From Rhodovulum visakhapatnamense (GTDB taxonomy: Bacteria > Pseudomonadota > Alphaproteobacteria > Rhodobacterales > Rhodobacteraceae), in NCBI RefSeq assembly GCF_004365965.1, contig NZ_SOEB01000017.1:24139-88138 (forward strand): DNA of 64,000 nt. Direction: 5' to 3'. The notes beneath the pieces are model-generated. The model was not told the origin of the DNA. It saw nothing but the letters and a program-made list of their open reading frames with translations, and made no database searches. Numbering within the stretch: position 1 is the stretch's first letter; the number at the start of each line of letters is the position of its first letter. The translations under genes were made by a program, and so were the position numbers. Below, piece after piece: positions 59,447 to 64,000 of this stretch.

Positions 59447-59845
59447 ATGAGCACCGACATCACGCAAGCCACCGAAAAGACGCCGACCGACGCGCCCGAG
59501 ACCGCCGGCGGCGGCCGCATCTACCGCCCGCTGACCGATATTGTCGAGACCGATCAGGGTGTCTCCATGATGCTCGAAATGCCTGGGGTCGCCGCCGATG
59601 CGGTCGAAATCACACTCGAAAACCGCGTGCTGACGATCCGCGGCAAGGTTGAGCCGATGCGGCCAGAAAACCTGGAACTTGCCTATGCCGAATATGGCGA
59701 GGGTGATTTCGAGAGGGCCTTCACGCTTTCCGAGGATTTCGACCCCGACAGGATCGAAGCCGAGATGCGTGGAGGTGTCCTCACCCTGACGCTCCCCCGA
59801 GCCCCTGAAGCGCAGCCGAAAAGGATCGCCGTCAAGGGCGCCTGA
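59447..59845 (+). CDS. Small heat shock protein Hsp20 (second)
   Basis: 132 residues, with an acidic N-terminal tail (TQATEKTPTDAPETAGGGRIYRPLTDIVETDQG) in place of the usual aromatic one, then the alpha-crystallin domain (VSMMLEMPGVAADAVEITLENRVLTIRGKV, GVLTLTLPRAPEAQPKRIAVKGA). Fourteen bases behind the first Hsp20 gene, with GAGGAG before the start. The acidic tail suggests a different oligomer or a partner role for the neighbouring Hsp20. Confidence 0.93.
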   Translation: MSTDITQATEKTPTDAPETAGGGRIYRPLTDIVETDQGVSMMLEMPGVAADAVEITLENRVLTIRGKVEPMRPENLELAYAEYGEGDFERAFTLSEDFDPDRIEAEMRGGVLTLTLPRAPEAQPKRIAVKGA

Positions 59846-59865
59846 AAACCGAAGGAGACCATATC

Positions 59866-60357
59866 ATGCAGATCAAGGACCTCATCCCCTGGGCGCGCAA
59901 GGACGGCGCGCCAGACGCCAAGAGCAGCGAAGACAACCCGATCGCGACACTCCAGCGCGAAATGAACCATGTGTTCGAGAACTTCTGGAACCGGGTCGGT
60001 CAGTTCGAATGGCCCTTTGGCAGCGGCGAAGCCAAATCCGACATGGTCGAGACCGACAACGCGATCGAAGTGTCGATCGAGCTGCCGGGCATGGAGATGA
60101 AGGACATCGAGGTGACGGTCAACGATGACATGTTGACTGTAAAGGGGGAGAAGAAGATCGAGCGCCAGGAGGAGAAGAAGGGATACTATCTCTCCGAGCG
60201 CAGCTACGGCGCGATCTACCGGACAATTCCGCTCCCCCCCGGTGTGGATGGCGAAAAGGCGCAGGCATCCTTCAAGAACGGGGTTCTGACGATCAAGCTG
60301 CCCCAGACTCCCGAGGCGCAAGCCAAGGTCAGGAAAATCGCGGTCAAGGAGGCCTGA
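59866..60357 (+). CDS. Small heat shock protein Hsp20 (third)
   Basis: 163 residues. N-terminal region IKDLIPWARKDGAPDAK and HVFENFWNRVGQFEWPFGSG, then a complete alpha-crystallin domain (KSDMVETDNAIEVSIELPGMEMKDIEVTVNDDMLTVKGEKKIERQEEKKGYY, GVLTIKLPQTPEAQAKVRKIAVKEA). It resembles the IbpA/HspA group most of the three. Twenty bases after the second Hsp20 gene; a ribosome site AAGGAG precedes it. Confidence 0.93.
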   Translation: MQIKDLIPWARKDGAPDAKSSEDNPIATLQREMNHVFENFWNRVGQFEWPFGSGEAKSDMVETDNAIEVSIELPGMEMKDIEVTVNDDMLTVKGEKKIERQEEKKGYYLSERSYGAIYRTIPLPPGVDGEKAQASFKNGVLTIKLPQTPEAQAKVRKIAVKEA

Positions 60358-60429
60358 TCCGGGCATTGATCGTGCCAACTCTGCGGCGAAACCGCCGTAG
60401 AACCAATCACAGCCGAAAGGAACAGACTG

Positions 60430-61401
60430 ATGAAACTCAGGAATCTTTACGCGGGAACAGCTTTGGCCCTGCTGATTGTCAGCGCCGGCCCTTCCTGGTC
60501 TCAGGACACTGCTCAGGCGGAAGCTGAAGCGCAGGCGGTCAACCGGGAGCAGGTCCAAGAGAGCGTGACCGCCGAAACCGATTCACAGTTCGCCGCTAAA
60601 CGCACCGCCCTGATCCAGGAGGCGGTCGACGCGCTCGATGAAACGAACGCTGCGATCGCCGCGATCGAGAAGGGCGATAAAGATGCGGCGATTGCTGCGC
60701 TCGCGTTGGCCACGGGGAAGCTCAAGACCGTCGTCGCGCGTGAACCGGATCTCGCTTTGGCGCCCGTATCGGTCAATCATTTCACCTATGACGTTCTGGG
60801 CAGCGTCGAAGTCGTCCGAGGTGTCGGCAAACAGATCAAGGACTTGGTCGACGATGGGAAGTTCCAGGAAGCGAGACCGCTGCTGAGCGGGTTCGCGTCC
60901 GAGGTTGTCATCCGGACAACCAGCCTTCCGCTTGCGACCTATCCCGACGCGATCCTTGCAGCGACGGCACTGCTTGATGACGGAAAGACCGACGAAGCGA
61001 TGACGGTACTCAACGCCGCACTGAGCACCCAGGTGGTGACCGACACAGTGGTCGCCCTGCCTCCGCTCAGAGCCGTAGCGATGATCGAGAAGGCCAAAGC
61101 TCTGCTCAATGACGACGGTGAGGCGGCAAACGACAAGGCCGCTACTGAAGATAAAGCCGCTACTGAAGATAAAGCCGCTACTGAAGATGCCGATCTGACG
61201 GCCGCCGACTATGTTGAGGCGGCACGCCAGGAACTCAAAATCGCCGAAGCGCTCGGCTACGGCCGCGAAAGCGATTTCGAGGATCTGCATGAGGCGCTGG
61301 ATGAGTTGGACCGTCAGATTGAGGCGCAGGAGGATACCGGAGGGATCTTCGAAACGATTGCGACCCGGTTCGAGGAACTTCGAACGCGCATCTTCAACTA
61401 A
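60430..61401 (+). CDS. YfdX-family periplasmic protein
   Basis: 323 residues. Signal peptide (RNLYAGTALALLIVSAGPSWSQ), then a helical YfdX domain (AKRTALIQEAVDALDETNAAIAAIEKGDKDAAIAALALATGKL, LAPVSVNHFTYDVLGSVEVVRGVGKQIKDLVDDGKFQEARPLL). Stress-tolerance islands carry one or two yfdX genes. Three KAATED repeats lie near residue 236. The protein is probably a periplasmic chaperone-like factor linked to acid or heat stress. Last gene before the terminator. Confidence 0.9.
   Translation: MKLRNLYAGTALALLIVSAGPSWSQDTAQAEAEAQAVNREQVQESVTAETDSQFAAKRTALIQEAVDALDETNAAIAAIEKGDKDAAIAALALATGKLKTVVAREPDLALAPVSVNHFTYDVLGSVEVVRGVGKQIKDLVDDGKFQEARPLLSGFASEVVIRTTSLPLATYPDAILAATALLDDGKTDEAMTVLNAALSTQVVTDTVVALPPLRAVAMIEKAKALLNDDGEAANDKAATEDKAATEDKAATEDADLTAADYVEAARQELKIAEALGYGRESDFEDLHEALDELDRQIEAQEDTGGIFETIATRFEELRTRIFN
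61135..61188 (+). repeat. Triple 18-bp tandem repeat (KAATED) in the yfdX gene
   Basis: Three copies of an 18-base unit, AA(A/G)GCCGCTACTGAAGAT with one base variant in the first copy, coding Lys-Ala-Ala-Thr-Glu-Asp in frame. Copy number can change by slippage without breaking the frame. Confidence 0.9.
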
Positions 61402-61417
61402 AAGAGAACCTCTAATG

Positions 61418-61455
61418 GAGCCCCGCCGCAAACGAGACCAGCGGCGGGGCTCTTT
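61418..61455 (+). terminator. Intrinsic terminator behind the Hsp20-yfdX operon
   Basis: GAGCCCCGCCGC (61418-61429) and GCGGCGGGGCTC (61441-61452) form a perfect 12-bp stem with an 11-base loop, followed by TTT. It ends the Hsp20-yfdX transcript 16 bases after the stop, so the two genes beyond need their own promoter or read-through. Confidence 0.85.
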
Positions 61456-61622
61456 CGCAGGAAGACTGAGGAACGATCGATAGTCTGGGCCCAGAGTCCC
61501 GGTTCTCGACACATAACAATTGGTTCCTGGCTCCATCGCAGGTAAAGAATTCCCGAATGATCCCGGTCTGCGGCGAAGCCAGGGAGAGCTTGTCTATTCG
61601 GGGGGAACTTCGAGGGGTACTG

Positions 61623-62102
61623 ATGAAAGACCTGAAACCATCCGGGCTGACCCGTGAACAATGGTCGGCGATGACGCTCTACGAGAAGTTCGAACAAGTT
61701 GTCATCTTCGTCCTCAGCGTCATCATTGCGGCGATCGTCGTGGCGTCGGTCTGGGCGCTGATGCGCGAAGTCGTGAACCGCTTGCTTCTGGGGGCATTCG
61801 ACACGCTCGACTACGCCACTTTCCAGGTGGTGTTCGGCATGATCTTCACTGTGGTGATCGCGCTCGAGTTCAAGCGCTCCCTTCTTGTTGCGACCGAACG
61901 CAGCTTTGGGATCCTCCAGGTCCGCACGATCGTGCTGATCGCGCTCCTCGCCATCGCGCGCAAATTCATCATCCTGGACCTCGGCGAGACGGAATCATCC
62001 AAGATTGCAGCACTCGCGGGCGCGGCGCTTGCGCTCGGCGCTGTCCACTGGCTGGTGCGCGATCAGGACCGGCGCGAACTCGCAGGCCACGAGACACGAT
62101 GA
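61623..62102 (+). CDS. PsiE-like membrane protein
   Basis: 159 residues with four membrane helices (FEQVVIFVLSVIIAAIVVASVWALM, TFQVVFGMIFTVVIALEF, IVLIALLAIARKFIILDL, IAALAGAALALGAVHWLV). This is the phosphate-starvation-inducible PsiE fold found in stress-tolerance islands. Start MKDLKPSG was chosen for its ribosome site (GAGGGGTACTG) and family fit over an upstream ATG. It overlaps the M48 protease gene by ATGA. Confidence 0.85.
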   Translation: MKDLKPSGLTREQWSAMTLYEKFEQVVIFVLSVIIAAIVVASVWALMREVVNRLLLGAFDTLDYATFQVVFGMIFTVVIALEFKRSLLVATERSFGILQVRTIVLIALLAIARKFIILDLGETESSKIAALAGAALALGAVHWLVRDQDRRELAGHETR

Positions 62103-63043
62103 CCGCGGCTTCCGCCAGCCACCGCCTGATCAATCTCGTGCAATCGACGCTGCTGCTCGGACTCATGGCGGCGCTCGCCTGGGTTTCGGTCACCGTGATC
62201 CTGGGGCCCGGAACGGGGCTGCTCGTCGCGCTCGGCATGGTCGCCGGCCTGTTTCTGGCCCCCGACCTGTCCCGACGAATGCTGCTGTCGGCCTATCGCG
62301 CCCAGCGTCTGACGGGGCGCGAGGCCCCCGGTCTCATCGCAGCACTTGCCGAGCTCGCGCGCCGCGCCGGCCTGACGCGCACCCCGGCGCTTTATCGCGT
62401 CCCGAGCCGGCTGCCGAACGCCTTTGCCATGGGCAGCCCCGAGGACAGCACGATCTGCGTCACCGACGGGCTGCTCGAGATCCTCGACGGCCGCGAACTT
62501 GCCAGCGTCCTCGCGCACGAGATCGGCCACATCGCCCATCGCGACCTCTGGATCATGGGGCTCGCAGATGTGATGTCGCGGCTGGTGTCGCTGGCAAGCT
62601 GGATGGGACAGTTGCTTGTGCTGGTGAACCTGCCGCTCGTAATGGCGGGCATGGTCCATGTGCCCTGGTCGGTCGTGGTGCTCCTGATCTTCGCGCCCAC
62701 GCTGATGGCGCTGATCCAGCTCGGGCTGTCGCGCACCCGCGAATACGATGCAGACCGGGTGGCGGCGGACCTGACCGGCGACCCCGAGGGGTTGATCGGC
62801 GCGCTCGGCAAGCTCGAGCGCCGCGTCGGCCGGTTCTGGGAGGACATCTTCCTGCCCGGCAGGCGCATCCCCGAACCCTCGCTGCTGCGGACGCATCCGC
62901 CGGTAGAAAGCCGGATCGCGAGGCTCCGCGCGCTGGCCCCCAGCCGAACGCTTTCCGTCCCGCCGATGGCCGGGCACGCGATGCCCGCACTGACGTCGCC
63001 ACAGGCTCAACCGCGGTTCAGGTCCTTCGGATTTTATTGGTAA
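62099..63043 (+). CDS. HtpX-like M48 zinc metalloprotease
   Basis: 314 residues. Two N-terminal membrane helices (LVQSTLLLGLMAALAWVSVTVILG, LLVALGMVAGLFLAPD), the zinc site in LASVLAHEIGHIAHRD and the Glu ligand in SRTREYDADRVAAD. Two further hydrophobic segments lie between. It degrades misfolded membrane proteins together with FtsH. Coupled to the PsiE-like gene by ATGA. It is the last gene of the island; a terminator lies about 120 bases later. Confidence 0.9.
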   Translation: MTAASASHRLINLVQSTLLLGLMAALAWVSVTVILGPGTGLLVALGMVAGLFLAPDLSRRMLLSAYRAQRLTGREAPGLIAALAELARRAGLTRTPALYRVPSRLPNAFAMGSPEDSTICVTDGLLEILDGRELASVLAHEIGHIAHRDLWIMGLADVMSRLVSLASWMGQLLVLVNLPLVMAGMVHVPWSVVVLLIFAPTLMALIQLGLSRTREYDADRVAADLTGDPEGLIGALGKLERRVGRFWEDIFLPGRRIPEPSLLRTHPPVESRIARLRALAPSRTLSVPPMAGHAMPALTSPQAQPRFRSFGFYW

Positions 63044-63582
63044 GGCAGCCGGACGGCTGACGGAAACGCACGTAAGTCATTGCTTTGTAAAGTAAATCAG
63101 TGGAGAAGGTTGTCTTTCAGACCCATCCCCTCCGCCACTTGCCCCAGCGAAAGCGTTCTCCCGATCCGGCTGCGGCCGGATTTTTCCGTTGTGTTCGAGG
63201 GTTATGCGGGAAGGGCTGAGCACCGGCCTCTGCGCCGGGAGGCCCGGAAGCGGTCTCCCAGGCCCGATATTCTCCGGACCTCTCGACTGCGCGGATTTGG
63301 TGTGGAGCCTGTAAGCACTTAAAATTCCAACGGAAAATTCTTTTCCTGCCTGAACACTTCGAAGTCGGTCGCTTCCGCGAGACGGAACAGAAATCGAACC
63401 TATCCGCGGACGGTGGTCTGGTGCCCGATCCACGGACTCTATCTTCCGCCTCCGGTCGGCGGCTGACGCGCCTGCAAGTCTCGAGCCTCAGAACTGCTCG
63501 TTCGATGACGGGACGCGCTCTTGTGCCTCGGCATTTGTTCGAAATACTATTGCCTAATCATCGGCATACCGGATCGGACAAA
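63044..63582. other. 539-base spacer with one terminator, no convincing gene
   Basis: Apart from the terminator at 63164-63185 nothing was recognised. The open frames here have no family features. The region is the right edge of the stress island and may hold its attachment or recombination point; no direct repeat with the left edge (46944-46980) was seen. Confidence 0.5.
63164..63185 (+). terminator. Intrinsic terminator behind the stress island
   Basis: ATCCGGC (63164-63170) and GCCGGAT (63175-63181) around TGCG, followed directly by a T-run to 63185. Ends transcription from the M48 protease gene. Confidence 0.8.
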
Positions 63583-63936
63583 GTGGCGAAATCGCAGAAG
63601 ACACAGGTGATCGAGCACTTGTTCGAAAAGCACTGGGACGCGACGAACGGCGCGCTCGACAAGAGGCTCATGAGCCTCGACGACGTGGCTCAGGCGATAC
63701 GCGAATGCAACAAGCTGTACGGCTCGACTCTGAGCGACCGGAACCCAGCCAATTTCATGAAGGATCTGCTCCGAGGAGCGAACGCTTCGAAGAACTGGCC
63801 TGCCTCGGTTGCAGCACGACGGTTCACCGGCATCCAGCGCACGGGCGACGGGGAGTGCTTCGAGTTCATCCCCTACCGGCCCGGTCAGACGGAGCCCTTT
63901 CCTGATGCTCTGTTCCCTGAAAACTGGACCGTTTGA
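63583..63936 (+). CDS. Small protein of unknown function
   Basis: 117 residues from a GTG start (MAKSQKTQVIEHLFEKHWDATNGALDKRLMSLDDVAQAIRECNKLYG). It continues with LSDRNPANFMKDLLRGANASKNWPASVAARRFTGIQRTGDGECFEFIPY, helical first and beta-like later. The build recalls the N-terminal DNA-binding part of some restriction enzymes or defence proteins, but no family was recognised. A longer in-frame reading from 63421 exists; GTG was chosen because homology-like sequence begins there. Confidence 0.55.
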   Translation: MAKSQKTQVIEHLFEKHWDATNGALDKRLMSLDDVAQAIRECNKLYGSTLSDRNPANFMKDLLRGANASKNWPASVAARRFTGIQRTGDGECFEFIPYRPGQTEPFPDALFPENWTV

Positions 63937-63986
63937 AGCTGGAGTTTTCGGCTAATCTTTCCTGGCTGGGAGAGGAGCGGAAACGC

Positions 63987-64000
63987 ATGAAGGCATCGAA
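63987..64000 (+). CDS. Start of a further gene, cut by the window end
   Basis: ATG AAG GCA TCG follows a good ribosome site (GAGAGGAGCGG) at about nine bases and lies 50 bases behind the preceding stop. Only four codons are visible, so nothing can be said about the product. It probably forms an operon with the small gene before it. Confidence 0.4.

Larger units (their letters stand above)
46981..63043. other. Stress-tolerance island related to the transmissible locus of stress tolerance
   Basis: Gene content (small heat shock proteins, ClpK-type disaggregase, FtsH, YfdX, HdeD, thioredoxin, KefB-type antiporter, PsiE-like and M48 protease) corresponds to the locus of heat resistance known from Enterobacteriaceae, Pseudomonas and Burkholderia. 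Here it forms two divergent operons around a MarR gene. It directly abuts the prophage. Confidence 0.85.

Noticed and set aside
61135..61188. Short tandem repeat considered as a CRISPR-like array
   Set aside because: Units are directly adjacent without spacers and code for KAATED inside a gene.
1..64000. tRNA, rRNA or riboswitch genes
   Set aside because: No cloverleaf, rRNA core motif or known riboswitch sequence was recognised by eye; a covariance-model scan would be needed to exclude small RNAs.

Overview
The window looks like accessory DNA of a GC-rich alphaproteobacterium, most likely Rhodobacterales (Paracoccus/Rhodobacter/Roseobacter type). The tail genes of its prophage resemble the gene transfer agent set of that order (DUF2460, DUF2163, NlpC/P60 and a 1,321-residue hub in a row), and the small phage proteins have the same flavour. 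No rRNA, tRNA or CRISPR array was recognised.

Layout. (1) 1-3990: a defence-like island. After the end of a helicase/nuclease gene comes a tight minus-strand operon of four genes: an OGG-like HhH-GPD glycosylase, a small glycine-rich protein whose best start gives an N-terminal Met-Gly-Gly, a fusion of a PfkB-type kinase with a nucleoside 2-deoxyribosyltransferase, and a QueC-like PP-loop enzyme. A divergent XRE regulator starts inside an 18-bp palindrome. This recalls the accessory set of type IV CBASS and Qat systems, but in a combination I do not know, and it is the best candidate for an undescribed system. (2) 4108-8858: a serine recombinase operon of four ATGA-overlapping genes and a 731-residue orphan gene. 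(3) 8861-10232: an intact IS5-type element with CTAG duplications. (4) 10314-46943: a long-tailed (siphovirus-like) prophage: Com-like zinc finger, sigma-like protein, Sak4-type ATPase with an SSB-like partner, helicase, Cas4-like nuclease, primase-helicase, RuvC-like resolvase, DNA methyltransferase, terminase, portal, protease-capsid fusion, tail genes with a -1 frameshift, then endolysin and nested spanins.

(5) A complete mercury resistance cassette (merR, merTPFA; 31123-34005) sits inside the prophage between the head-tail genes and the tail-tube genes. MerR overlaps the next phage gene by ATGA, and a typical MerR promoter with a 19-bp spacer drives merTPFA against the phage late operon.

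(6) 46981-63043: an alphaproteobacterial version of the transmissible locus of stress tolerance (locus of heat resistance). It is arranged as two divergent operons around a MarR regulator. Leftward: MarR, FtsH, ClpK-type disaggregase, an HPF-like/sigma-like fusion, HdeD, membrane and NDUFS4-like proteins, rhomboid, ClpP-fold protease, thioredoxin 2 and a KefB-type antiporter. Rightward: three Hsp20 chaperones, a YfdX protein, a PsiE-like protein and an HtpX-like M48 protease. Together these would handle unfolding, membrane-protein damage, redox stress and pH stress. (7) 63044-64000: a spacer with a terminator, a small unknown gene and the start of another.
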